From: Planctomycetota bacterium
GTDB taxonomy: Bacteria; Planctomycetota; Planctomycetia; Gemmatales; Gemmataceae
DNA: 46,705 nucleotides
NCBI GenBank assembly: GCA_016177925.1
Contig: JACOUH010000174.1
Span: 1 to 46,705 of the forward strand
Direction of reading: 5' to 3'
Below the pieces are notes generated by a model, which made no database searches, was not told where the DNA came from, and saw only the letters and a program-made list of their open reading frames with translations. Both the position numbers and the translations under genes were made by a program. This document shows positions 16,508-24,490 of this stretch, piece after piece. Each line of letters starts with the position of its first letter. The first letter of the stretch is position 1.

Positions 16508-16551
16508 GAAGGCTCGCGGCAGTTGCCTCGCAAGCACTGCCGCGAGCCTTC
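16508..16551 (-). terminator. Hairpin between the MerR-like gene and the small recombinase gene
   Basis: A perfect 15-bp stem (16508-16522 with 16537-16551) with a 14-nt loop begins immediately after the MerR-like stop codon. No long T-run follows, so it may be an attenuator or an mRNA-stability hairpin between two co-oriented genes rather than a full terminator. Confidence 0.6.
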
Positions 16552-17115
16552 TCATACACCTCGCTTCCTTCCGTCGACTACACACTTCCGGGCCTTCGCC
16601 GCTTGCCTCTCCGTCCGCTCCCGAGTTCGGCGCAGGGCTCGCTCCTTTCTCTCTTCCTGCTCCAGCAGTCGCTCGCGGATGGCATCCCGTGCCCGCTCCA
16701 TCATCCGTACCATCCGGCGGACCATCTCCACGTCTTCGGGGAGTAGCCGGTCAGCGGTCAGAGACTCTGACCGAGGCCCGACCGCCTTGGCAAATTCCTC
16801 GGCTGACCATTCGTCCTTGCGAAGTCCGAGGACATGCTCCAGGGCCGTCCATTGCCAATCGTTGTAGTGGGCCGCGGTCGCCGCAAAGTAGCCGCGACGA
16901 CATCCGCGGGGCGAGTCCCACAACGCCACGGCGACAGCGATACCAAGCACCTGCTGAGCGGTGAAGCGGTGGGAGCAACCACGGCCCTTCCCTCCCGCCA
17001 CCGCCGGCACGATCATCCCCTCCGCAATCCAGTCGCGGAGCGTTTGGGCGGACACTTCGCAGATTTCCGCTACCTCCTTTGTCGTGAAGAGCATTTTCAT
17101 GTCTGTCGTTGTCAT
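16552..17115 (-). CDS. MerR-type helix-turn-helix regulator
   Basis: The 187-residue product opens 'MTTTDMKMLFTTKEVAEICE' and 'VSAQTLRDWIAEGMIVPAV', a MerR-family winged-helix start with a Trp in the recognition helix, then 'HRFTAQQVLGIAVAVAL'. The last 60 residues form a charged coiled coil ('RAIRERLLEQEERKERAL'-like, Arg/Glu-rich). AAGGAG lies 8 bp upstream of the ATG and a near-consensus promoter is further up. It probably controls itself and the downstream serine recombinase, or helps that enzyme bind DNA as the fused N-terminal domain of IS607 transposases does (inference). Confidence 0.72.
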   Translation of the reverse strand: MTTTDMKMLFTTKEVAEICEVSAQTLRDWIAEGMIVPAVAGGKGRGCSHRFTAQQVLGIAVAVALWDSPRGCRRGYFAATAAHYNDWQWTALEHVLGLRKDEWSAEEFAKAVGPRSESLTADRLLPEDVEMVRRMVRMMERARDAIRERLLEQEERKERALRRTRERTERQAAKARKCVVDGRKRGV

Positions 17116-17140
17116 CGCTTGCTCCTTTCAACGGACCCCC

Positions 17141-17169
17141 ATTATACCCTTTTCGACTTATTTATGCAA
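17141..17169 (-). promoter_or_regulatory. Near-consensus sigma70-type promoter for the MerR-like gene
   Basis: On the minus strand TTGCAT (17164-17169) and TATAAT (17141-17146) are separated by 17 bp, and the -10 lies 25 bp upstream of the ATG at 17115. The local AT content is clearly higher than in flanking DNA. This is the best promoter in the window. Confidence 0.7.
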
Positions 17170-17336
17170 GCAATGACTCATTAAATGTGCGGCGCTCAGG
17201 AGGGCAACACCACCAGGAACAATTGACGCAAATGCCTGGCGCTGAGCATGATGCGCCACGATCATTACGCGAATTGGCCGCTCGTATCTAGTTAGAAAAC
17301 GCGATACCTAGCGCCGTGTCCGCCGGCACTGGTTCC

Positions 17337-17365
17337 TTGCCCCCTGGCCGTGGACCGCGTATGCT
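17337..17365 (+). promoter_or_regulatory. Candidate promoter for the zinc-binding protein gene
   Basis: TTGCCC (17337-17342) and TATGCT (17360-17365) are 17 bp apart, 44 bp upstream of the ATG at 17410. The gap 17170-17336 holds no gene. Confidence 0.4.
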
Positions 17366-17409
17366 CCACATGGTTCTGTGAATCACACATACCTGCGGAG
17401 GTTTCGGCG

Positions 17410-17709
17410 ATGCTTGTCAAGCGTTGCCAGGAGTGCGGCGGATCGATGAAGGGCAAACGGCCGCAAGCCGTTTACTGCACTGTCTCCTGCCGTCGACAAG
17501 CCGAGATGGAACGGCGTCGACAGCGTATCGCACGCGAGCACGCCGAAGACGGGAGGCGATCAGACGGATTCTATCGTCTTGAGTGCCAGCGGATTCCGTG
17601 TGAGAACTGGTTTTCAGCAAAGCGAAGGGACGCTCAATACTGCTCTGCCCGTTGTAGGAAAATGGCGTCTCTGTCGTCGATTGCGATGGGGTTGGGCAGA
17701 CGGCGCTAA
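17410..17709 (+). CDS. Small zinc-finger protein with two Cys clusters
   Basis: ATG 17410 has GGAGG upstream. The 99-residue product carries two similar motifs, 'KRCQECGGSMKGKRPQAVYC' followed by 'TVSCRR', and 'CENWFSAKRRDAQYC' followed by 'SARCRK', so it has two zinc knuckles of the C..C...YC..CR type. The linker is strongly basic. Nucleic-acid binding is likely. It is convergent with the large serine recombinase (51 bp apart). Comparable small Cys-rich proteins are common on planctomycete mobile DNA. Confidence 0.65.
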   Translation: MLVKRCQECGGSMKGKRPQAVYCTVSCRRQAEMERRRQRIAREHAEDGRRSDGFYRLECQRIPCENWFSAKRRDAQYCSARCRKMASLSSIAMGLGRRR

Positions 17710-17760
17710 GGCCCCACCGTGGTTAGCAGCGGGGCCGTTGTGTTAGCGGTCTGGTATGGT

Positions 17761-19509
17761 CTACTCGCCGTGTCCGCCGTTGCCGTTGGGCAGGGGATGC
17801 ACGGGATACCCGTGGAAGACAATACTCTTGAGCGTCTCATCCCGCAGAGCGGTGAGGTAGCTCGCGAGGCAGTTTCTCTCATCCGGGTCGCGAAGGTCAA
17901 CCGCCAGTCCGAGCGGAGCCGCATCAGCGACAAGGACGGACCGGCACTGCCAACCGCCCTCACGGCATCGGCTCGCGGACCATGTTCGGATGAGGTAGTC
18001 ACGGTCGATTCCCGTGGCGAGGTAGACGCGAACGGCGATGAGTCTCTCTGCCCCTCTGGGGACGATCAAGACCCGCATCTCCGACACCAGACGGCGCAGA
18101 GCGGCTCGCGTCTTCTTGCGAAGTAGGTCGCGGTCTTCATCCTCAGCGTCCCTCAGCAGAGCAGACAGCGAAGTCAGTTCTCCCAGGTTATCGCTCTGCT
18201 GGTTCGCCGCCTCCGCCTTGGCTAACTCCAGTTCCTCCGCCAGCGTCTTGCTCTGCTTGTCGAGGTCCGTGAGCAAGGCGAAGAAAACCGACACGTCATC
18301 GGCTGTTGCGGCCTTGGCTTTCACGGCATCCCTGTTGCGGTTAACGGCGGTCAACTTGCCCGCCAGAGCGGCGATACGGTCTTGCACACCGTTCGGCTTG
18401 CCCAACACGTCGGCAGGCTTGAGTTCGGCCAGAGCGGACAGGATAGCGGTCTCAAACATGTCGTAACCGATGGAGCGGAAGGTTGAGCCCTTGATCTTGC
18501 GGACCGCTCCAGAGGAGACGAGAACCTTCTTGCCGTGCGTCGTATTGATCGTCAGGCGCCGCCCGTCGGTGGCATCGTAGAGCAGACCATTGAAGAGGTT
18601 TGGAGTACCTGTTGTTCGTCCACCCCCTGCCTTGCGACCGTTCAGAGCGGTCTGCGCCCGGTAAAAGGTTTCGTCGTCGATGATGGCGGGGAAGTACCCC
18701 TTGATCGGCTCGCCGAACGGCTTGCGGGTAGACTTGCGTCCCTTCTTGGCGCACGTGCCGACGTGGGGGTGATATTCGCCGATAACGGAGCGGGAGCGGA
18801 GAATATCACGGATAAAGCCCGGTTGCCAGCCCTTGCCGGTCAGACCGTCGGGATACTCCGTGTGTAGGATGCCAGCGATCTTGGAGACGCCGTTGCCGTC
18901 GATGGCAAGGGCGAAGATGCGGCGGACCGCTGCGGCCTTGTCTTCGAGGATGAGCCACGAGGACCGATCCGCCGTTAGCTTGAGCCAAGCGGGGCCTTTC
19001 TTGCTGAGCTTGACCGTTCGCACCGTGTCCCGTTTGTCGGACCACGCATCGGCCAGTCGCTCACCCTTCTTGCGAGACTCTTCCGCCGCTAGGCAGATTG
19101 CTACTTGCAGCGGCACCCAGACGCCTGTTGAGTGAATGTTCGACTTTGAGTATCGCTGTTCTGGGCTCACCGTCACGACGTCGACGCCCGCATTGACCAG
19201 TTGCATGATAAGGGCAGTTGCCTCGTCAGGGGGCAGTCTGGACAGGCGGTCGATGTTCTCTACGATGAGGACGGAGCCAGTAGGGACTCGTTTATCCTTG
19301 ACCAGTTCGAGGAAGTCGCCTAGCTGGCCGTGCGTGGCGTTGCTGCCGTGGTAGCCGCTCACTCCGAGGTCAGCGAAGGAGCGTTCGTCCAGGGTCAAGC
19401 CGTGGCGAGAGCAGTAGGCTTGCGCCGCCTCTTCCTGACGGCGGAGAGACCGACCGTCCGCCTGTTCGGACGTCGAGAACCTGGCGTAGCTGAATGCTTT
19501 CTTGGTCAT
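17761..19509 (-). CDS. Large serine recombinase (integrase of the element)
   Basis: ATG 19509 follows CGGAG at good spacing. The 582-residue product has a resolvase catalytic domain ('FSYARFSTSEQADGRSLRRQ', likely nucleophile Ser12; 'VLIVENIDRLSRLPPDEATA'), the recombinase domain ('GNGVSKIAGILHTEYPDGL', 'GFIRDILRSRSVIGEYHPHV', 'AIIDDETFYRAQTALNGRK'), a ribbon-like region ('NLFNGLLYDATDGRRL') in which the usual zinc cysteines are absent, and a long coiled coil (about residues 400-480). Such enzymes integrate phages and elements at short att sites. The gene starts 75 bp inside the right boundary, consistent with being the integrase that targeted the peroxidase gene. Confidence 0.9.
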   Translation of the reverse strand: MTKKAFSYARFSTSEQADGRSLRRQEEAAQAYCSRHGLTLDERSFADLGVSGYHGSNATHGQLGDFLELVKDKRVPTGSVLIVENIDRLSRLPPDEATALIMQLVNAGVDVVTVSPEQRYSKSNIHSTGVWVPLQVAICLAAEESRKKGERLADAWSDKRDTVRTVKLSKKGPAWLKLTADRSSWLILEDKAAAVRRIFALAIDGNGVSKIAGILHTEYPDGLTGKGWQPGFIRDILRSRSVIGEYHPHVGTCAKKGRKSTRKPFGEPIKGYFPAIIDDETFYRAQTALNGRKAGGGRTTGTPNLFNGLLYDATDGRRLTINTTHGKKVLVSSGAVRKIKGSTFRSIGYDMFETAILSALAELKPADVLGKPNGVQDRIAALAGKLTAVNRNRDAVKAKAATADDVSVFFALLTDLDKQSKTLAEELELAKAEAANQQSDNLGELTSLSALLRDAEDEDRDLLRKKTRAALRRLVSEMRVLIVPRGAERLIAVRVYLATGIDRDYLIRTWSASRCREGGWQCRSVLVADAAPLGLAVDLRDPDERNCLASYLTALRDETLKSIVFHGYPVHPLPNGNGGHGE

Positions 19510-19573
19510 GGGTGAACTCCGTAGGACTAGGGCGTCTACCCTCATTCTACGGTCTCGACTTGCTACCGTCAAG

Positions 19574-19590
19574 AACTTCACCAAGTTCCT
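19574..19590 (+). repeat. Right attachment site core (attR candidate)
   Basis: AACTTCACCAA at 19574-19584 repeats the left end. The element-side arm is CTACCGTCAAG (19563-19573). The outside sequence continues in frame into the peroxidase C-terminus. Confidence 0.75.
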
Positions 19591-19684
19591 GATCGGCCGC
19601 AATGGCGAGATCATTCAGCGCTTCGAGCCGAGGGTCAAGCCCGAGCAGATGACCGAGGCCATCGAGGCCGAGCTGAAGAAGTGA
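19585..19684 (+). pseudogene. Glutathione peroxidase, 3' part
   Basis: Preceded by the shared 'NFTKF' codons, this segment encodes 'LIGRNGEIIQRFEPRVKPEQ' and 'MTEAIEAELKK' then TGA, which is the standard end of a glutathione peroxidase (..FLVDR.G.VV.RFEP...P). It has no start codon of its own in a useful place. It is the missing C-terminus of the gene beginning at 10934. Confidence 0.9.
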
Positions 19685-19689
19685 TCCCC

Positions 19690-19744
19690 TTAGCCCGACG
19701 CGCAAGCGAGGCTCGACGTCACCCTCGCTTGCGCGTCGGGCTAA
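19690..19744. repeat. 22-bp perfect hairpin of the TTAGCCCGA family
   Basis: Arms 19690-19711 and 19723-19744 are perfect reverse complements (TTAGCCCGACGCGCAAGC...) with an 11-nt loop. It lies 5 bp after the peroxidase stop. Related hairpins occur at 27750-27804 and 40051-40145, so this is a dispersed palindromic family that may also stop transcription. Confidence 0.85.
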
Positions 19745-19944
19745 TCACCGGCGCCAACGAATCCCGTGCCGGCGTGTTCTTCCTTGTAGCGAGCAACCGC
19801 AGACGGTTGACAGGGTTCGCCGCCGCATGTTACGGTAAGAGCAAGGCCCTGATTCGCAGCCTTGTCCCTGGACGAGCCTTGCCCTATCTCCTGTCCCGTC
19901 TGGGACTAACATCGATTCGCCGCGGTTACTGGAGTAGCGAGCCT

Positions 19945-22446
19945 ATGGCAAAGCAACCCGTTGGTGTGTGGGGCATCGACCTGGGGCAGTGCGGCCTCAA
20001 GGCCATTCGCCTCATCGAGAGCGACGGCCAGGTTACCGTCAGCGCCTTCGACTTCGTCGAGCACCCCAAGATCCTCAGCCAGCCCGACGCCGACCCCGAC
20101 CAGCTGACCCGCGAGGCGCTCGAAAAGTTCCTGTCGCGCAACCAGCTCAAGGGCGACATCGTCTGCATCAGCGTCCCCGGGCAAAGCGGACTGGCTCGCT
20201 TCGTCAAGCTGCCGCCGGTCGAGGAAAAGAAGATCGGCGACATCGTCCGTTTCGAGGCCAAGCAGCAGATCCCGTTCAACCTCGAGGAAGTCGTCTGGGA
20301 CTACCAGAAACTCTCGTCGGGAACGGTCACCGATGGCTTCGCCATGGAGACCGAGATCGGCCTGTTCGCCATGAAGCGCGACATGGTCAACCGCTACCTG
20401 CAGCACTTCAAGGACGTCAATGTCGACGTCCACGTCGTGCAGATGTCGCCCCTGGCCCTGTGCAACTACGTGGCCTACGATCTGCTCGCGAAGGGCCCGC
20501 AGTCCGAGGATACCAAGAGCAAGCGCAGCTGTATCGTCGCCCTCGACATCGGCACCGACAGCTCGAACCTGGTCATCACCGACGGCGCCCGGATCATCTG
20601 GCCGCGGCCCATCCCGCTGGGCGGCAACCACTTCACGCGGGCGCTGACCAAGGACCTGAAGCTGACCTTCGCCAAGGCCGAGCACCTCAAGCGCAACGCC
20701 ATCAAGTCGCCTGATCTGAAGAAGATCCTCGCCGCCATCAAGCCGGTCCTCAACGACTTCGTCAGCGAGGTGCAGCGCTCGCTGGGCTTCTTCACCAACA
20801 CGCACCGCGACGCCAGCATCGAGTACATGATCGGCCTGGGCAACGCCTTCCGCCTGCCCGGTCTGCAGCGCTACCTTGGCGAGAAACTGCAACTGGAGGT
20901 CAAGAAGCTCGAGAAGCTCGAGCGGCTCAGCGGCGAGAGCGTGCTGGCCGCCCCAGCGTTCACCGAGAACATCCTGACCTTCCCCGTCGCCTACGGGCTG
21001 GCTCTGCAAGGACTGAAGCAGTCGCGGCTGTTGACGAACCTGCTGCCGCCAGAGATCCGCACCGAGCGCTTGATCAAGGCGAAGAAGCCGTTCGCGGTCG
21101 CTGCGGCGGCGGCCCTGCTGCTGGCGGTCGGTGGCATGACGCTGGGCTACGGCAAGATGTTCGGCGCCTATGGTGGGCCCGCCGCCGAGGAGTTCCACAA
21201 GACGAAGAAGCCACCCACCAGCACGAATGACAAGCTCCTCCTGGCCCTCGGTGCCGCCCAGGCCGAGATCACCTCGATCGAGACCGACAAGGCCGAGTAC
21301 AACAAGGCCAAGAAGGCCGCCGAGGAGGAGGGCAGGAAGGTCGAGAGCATCGTCACCGGCCTGAAGGAGCAGATGAACTGGCTGGCGCTGAGCAAGTTCC
21401 TCGACGAGGCGATCCCGCGGCCGGAGGCCGTCAACGACCAGGCCTTCCAGCGCGTCATCCCCGGTCCCGAGCCGAAGAAAGCCGACCAGGAAGCGCACTC
21501 CCTCTGGCAGAAGCGGGTGGACTGGGTCACCGAAGGTCAGACGTCATTCGAGGCCTGGCAGCGCTGGCGCGAGGGCAAGCCGCTGGTCCGCAACCCCGGC
21601 CCGCTGGGCGATGGCGTCAGCCATCTGTTCCAGTTCAACATCGAGGCGGTCAGCTGCCGCTACACGCCCAACCTCAAGGGCTTCTGGGAGAACGTCCAGA
21701 ACAAGGTCCTCAAGGACAACAAGAGTTACGTCCGCCCGCTCACGGACAAGGACAACGTCCCGGGCGAGAACGAGAAGGGCTGGATCATCGAGCTGCGCGG
21801 CTACACCTATCATGAGGACCAGACCAATTTCGTGCTCAACGTCCTGCTGGATCACATCGCCTGGGTGGGGGCGCAGAAGAAGGCTCCCTGGCCGCTGGGC
21901 GCCTCGCCGTCCGGCATCGAGCAGGCCGCCTCGCCAGCGTCACCGGCCAAGTCGGGGCAGCCGCCCGGCGAGGCGGATCAGAAGGCGCGAGTCATCAGTC
22001 ACGTCGTGCTCGTCAAGGTGACTCGGCGCGAGGTCGCCGACGCATCGCTCCCCTACGAGGACATTGACTCCCCGAACCTCGAGAAGTTGAAGTTGCTCGC
22101 TGCCTCGGCCTCCTCTTCCAAGGGGGGCGGCGGCGGAAGCCAGCCCGCGGGCGGCGGTGGCTCTCAGATGCCCGGAGGGAGTGGGGGGATGGGGATGGGG
22201 GGAGGGAAGGGGCAGACCACGTCCTGGACGGCGCTGGGCAGTGAGACGATCGGCCCGCCCGGCGGCGACCAGAAGAAAAAGGAAGACACCCAGAGCACGA
22301 ACCTCCCCTACAAGCGGACCGAGTTCGTCGTGCTGTTCATCTGGCGTGAGCCGACCGAGTCGTCGGACTCCTTGCTGAAAGCCGTGGAGGCAGGAGGCGA
22401 CCAGCCCAGCGGCGGCGGCATGCCGGGCGGCGGCCCAGGGCGTTAG
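19945..22446 (+). CDS. PilM-like actin-fold protein fused to a long membrane-anchored C-terminal region
   Basis: From ATG 19945 the product is 833 residues. Residues 1 to about 365 are PilM/FtsA-like: 'GVWGIDLGQCGLKAIRLIES' (phosphate-1), 'CIVALDIGTDSSNLVITDGA' (phosphate-2), 'YMIGLGNAFRLPGLQRYLGE' (adenosine motif). A membrane segment follows at about 381-403 ('FAVAAAAALLLAVGGMTLGY'), then a coiled coil and a long region ending in Gly-rich low-complexity sequence. In type IV pili PilM is a separate cytoplasmic protein that binds PilN; here one chain carries both a PilM-like part and a membrane anchor, as if PilM and PilN were fused. Two membrane-anchored proteins follow. A role in a planctomycete type IV pilus or type II secretion-like machine is inferred. 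Confidence 0.8.
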   Translation: MAKQPVGVWGIDLGQCGLKAIRLIESDGQVTVSAFDFVEHPKILSQPDADPDQLTREALEKFLSRNQLKGDIVCISVPGQSGLARFVKLPPVEEKKIGDIVRFEAKQQIPFNLEEVVWDYQKLSSGTVTDGFAMETEIGLFAMKRDMVNRYLQHFKDVNVDVHVVQMSPLALCNYVAYDLLAKGPQSEDTKSKRSCIVALDIGTDSSNLVITDGARIIWPRPIPLGGNHFTRALTKDLKLTFAKAEHLKRNAIKSPDLKKILAAIKPVLNDFVSEVQRSLGFFTNTHRDASIEYMIGLGNAFRLPGLQRYLGEKLQLEVKKLEKLERLSGESVLAAPAFTENILTFPVAYGLALQGLKQSRLLTNLLPPEIRTERLIKAKKPFAVAAAAALLLAVGGMTLGYGKMFGAYGGPAAEEFHKTKKPPTSTNDKLLLALGAAQAEITSIETDKAEYNKAKKAAEEEGRKVESIVTGLKEQMNWLALSKFLDEAIPRPEAVNDQAFQRVIPGPEPKKADQEAHSLWQKRVDWVTEGQTSFEAWQRWREGKPLVRNPGPLGDGVSHLFQFNIEAVSCRYTPNLKGFWENVQNKVLKDNKSYVRPLTDKDNVPGENEKGWIIELRGYTYHEDQTNFVLNVLLDHIAWVGAQKKAPWPLGASPSGIEQAASPASPAKSGQPPGEADQKARVISHVVLVKVTRREVADASLPYEDIDSPNLEKLKLLAASASSSKGGGGGSQPAGGGGSQMPGGSGGMGMGGGKGQTTSWTALGSETIGPPGGDQKKKEDTQSTNLPYKRTEFVVLFIWREPTESSDSLLKAVEAGGDQPSGGGMPGGGPGR

Positions 22447-22456
22447 GGCCTCTGCA

Positions 22457-22537
22457 AACCCCTCCCCTGCCAGGAGAGGGGGAGAAAACCTGCTGCTCCC
22501 CCTCTCCGCTTCGGGGAGGGGGACGGGGGGAGGGGTT
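22457..22537. repeat. AACCCCTCCCC-type palindromic intergenic repeat
   Basis: The ends AACCCCTCCCC (22457-22467) and GGGGAGGGGTT (22527-22537) are inverted, and an internal CCCCTCTCCGCTTCGGGGAG forms a second hairpin. An inverted copy of the same core occurs at 36299-36351. It occupies most of the gap between two co-oriented operon genes. Confidence 0.75.
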
Positions 22538-22597
22538 CTCAGACAGGCGATCAGAACGGGGGATGGGCAACCTGTCCCCGACCAGCGGACCCAAGCC

Positions 22598-24454
22598 ATG
22601 AAAATCGATAAAGAATTTCTGCTGAAGAATCAATTCTGGATTGCCCTTGGCAGTGCCGGCGTGCTGATCCTGGGCAGCCTCGGCGTCCTGTTGCTGGGGG
22701 CGGGGCCTCGCGCCTCCAGCGCGCGGGCCAATTACACGGAGTTCGAGTCGAAGCTGAAGACTCAGAAGGACTTCAAGAACGAAGCCTTCAAGAAGCCCTG
22801 GGACGAGAGGAAGGGCGAGTTCAGCTCCCGCAAGGACAAGGTCTGGGCCGACGCTTACAAGACCCAGGACGGCCTGATGACCTGGCCGCCCGACAACACC
22901 TTCTTCGAGGACCTCGAGAAGAGGGGTCATTTCGGTGACGAGATCAAGGGCGACGAGTTGGTGCTCTACAGGGACAAGCTCTACAGGAGTCAGTTCGCCA
23001 GTTTCGAGACCTTCCTTCGCGCCTCCTCCAGCGACGACGCCTACTTGCCGGTTGCCTTCGATCGGAAACTGCTGAACGAGTACAGCTGGGCCAAGGACAA
23101 GACGCCCACGGTCGAGGAGTGCTGGCTGGCCCAGGAAGAGATCTGGCTGCGCCGCGAGGTCTTCCGCGTCCTCCAGGCGGCCCTCGATTCGATGGCCACG
23201 TTCAAGGAGGTCAAGGAGTTGCATTGGAACGCGGCGGTGGCCGCCGTGGCTGGCGTCCCGGTCGACGCCCTGGTGAAGCATTCCCCGGACCTGTCGCGCG
23301 CCGCCTACCAACCGCGCAAGCTCGACCCGAACCCGGATAAGAGCAAGGAACTGGCAAAGAACGGCGTTAAGGAAAGCCGCCTGTTCCGAAGTCATGACTG
23401 GGAGGTCAATCTCCTGCTGGAAGAGGAGCCCAAGAATCGGGACCGGTTGCGCATCAGTGCCTCGAGCACGATCAAGAACATCAACCCGAGCCGGCGGCCG
23501 CTGTACCTGGGCAGTTCCACCAGCGAGGGCCTGCGCCTGCAAGTCCGCCAGCGGCAGAGCACGACCAGCCGGGGGAAGCCGGTCTACCACTACAGCCTCG
23601 TGAATCGAATCGTCGGTGTCCTGCTGCCCTACGGCGAGCAGCTCGAGTTCAAGAGCGCCTCCGGATTGGACTCCAGCGTCACGCCGGCCCGCGACTTCGA
23701 GTTGGTGGAGGTCTTCGATCCGGCCACCTCGCCGATTAAACGCCTGGAGCGACTGGAGATCGGCGAGGCCGCGCTGGCGCACCGCCTCAAGGTGGGATTC
23801 GAGATGAACACCGGTCCCCTGGCGCCCAAGCCGGAAGAGGGCCAGGGCGACAAGGAGCAATCCTCGTCAGCCGCGCCCGGCGGGGGAGGCGGGGCGATGC
23901 CCGGCGGCGGAGGGGCGATGCCGGGGGGCGACGCGGGCAAGAAGGGCGACCTGGCCAAGACACCCAACGACATCCCGCGCGGCCGCTACATCCTGCACAA
24001 CGAGGTCGTGCGGCGCATCCCGATCGCCTTCACCGTCGTCCTCGACCAGGACTATCGCAACGAAGTCCTGACCGCCGTGGCCAACTCGCCGCTGCGGATT
24101 CAGACGACCCAGGCCTACTGGGCGCACCGCGGCGAGACGGCGGTCGCGACCACGGGAGGCAAGAGCAATGATTGGGTCGGGGGCAGCAGTTTCGGGGGAA
24201 TGTCCGGTCCCGGTTCGAGCGGCAGTCGCCCGCCGGGCGGCGCAGCCGGTCCGGGGGGATCGCAGCCGGCCCAGCAGGGATCCGGCCAGGCACGGCCGGC
24301 GCAGCCCGGTGGCACCAGCGACGACGCGCCCGCGGCGGCGGAGGGAAATCGCAACCTGATCAGTCTCAGCGTCCACGGCATCGCGACGCTGTACGAGCGC
24401 TTCCCGCCCAAGAAGAAGGACGAAGGGACCAAGCCGACGGGGCAGTCCAAGTAA
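22598..24454 (+). CDS. Single-pass membrane protein in the PilM-like operon
   Basis: The 618-residue product starts 'MKIDKEFLLKNQFWIALGSA' with one membrane segment at about residues 13-34, leaving a large domain outside. It contains helical stretches ('EECWLAQEEIWLRREVFRVL'), then 'YHYSLVNRIVGVLLPYGEQL', Gly/Pro-rich linkers at about 425-450 and 530-560, and a beta-rich part ('PRGRYILHNEVVRRIPIAFT'). I do not recognise a named family. Its topology, a short cytoplasmic N-terminus and one helix, parallels PilN/PilO, and its position right after a PilM-like gene supports a structural role in the same apparatus. It is much larger than PilO (about 200 residues). Confidence 0.75.
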   Translation: MKIDKEFLLKNQFWIALGSAGVLILGSLGVLLLGAGPRASSARANYTEFESKLKTQKDFKNEAFKKPWDERKGEFSSRKDKVWADAYKTQDGLMTWPPDNTFFEDLEKRGHFGDEIKGDELVLYRDKLYRSQFASFETFLRASSSDDAYLPVAFDRKLLNEYSWAKDKTPTVEECWLAQEEIWLRREVFRVLQAALDSMATFKEVKELHWNAAVAAVAGVPVDALVKHSPDLSRAAYQPRKLDPNPDKSKELAKNGVKESRLFRSHDWEVNLLLEEEPKNRDRLRISASSTIKNINPSRRPLYLGSSTSEGLRLQVRQRQSTTSRGKPVYHYSLVNRIVGVLLPYGEQLEFKSASGLDSSVTPARDFELVEVFDPATSPIKRLERLEIGEAALAHRLKVGFEMNTGPLAPKPEEGQGDKEQSSSAAPGGGGGAMPGGGGAMPGGDAGKKGDLAKTPNDIPRGRYILHNEVVRRIPIAFTVVLDQDYRNEVLTAVANSPLRIQTTQAYWAHRGETAVATTGGKSNDWVGGSSFGGMSGPGSSGSRPPGGAAGPGGSQPAQQGSGQARPAQPGGTSDDAPAAAEGNRNLISLSVHGIATLYERFPPKKKDEGTKPTGQSK

Positions 24455-24490
24455 CGAGCCCTCAAGCACAAGACGCAAGGACCTACGCAG

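Larger units (their letters stand above)
11393..19584. mobile_element. Integrative element of about 8.18 kb inserted in the glutathione peroxidase gene
   Basis: The two halves of one peroxidase gene flank this segment. AACTTCACCAA occurs at 11393-11403 and again at 19574-19584; with one mismatch the match extends to 17 bp. The offset is 8181 bp. A large serine recombinase gene starts 75 bp inside the right end, the usual place for an integrase next to its attachment site. The cargo, from left to right: zinc-ribbon membrane protein, GYF-like/DUF4177 protein, small exported protein, a toxin/antitoxin-like pair, three small hypothetical genes, a repeat cluster, a second serine recombinase with a MerR-like regulator, and a zinc-binding protein. 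No replication, conjugation or phage structural gene is recognised. The boundaries are read directly; integration by the large recombinase is inferred. Confidence 0.88.

Noticed and set aside
19906-21498. A 530-codon open frame on the minus strand opposite the PilM-like gene
   Set aside because: It is a shadow caused by high third-position GC. Its translation is Leu/Asp/Gly-rich with no motif, while the plus strand carries clear actin-fold motifs.
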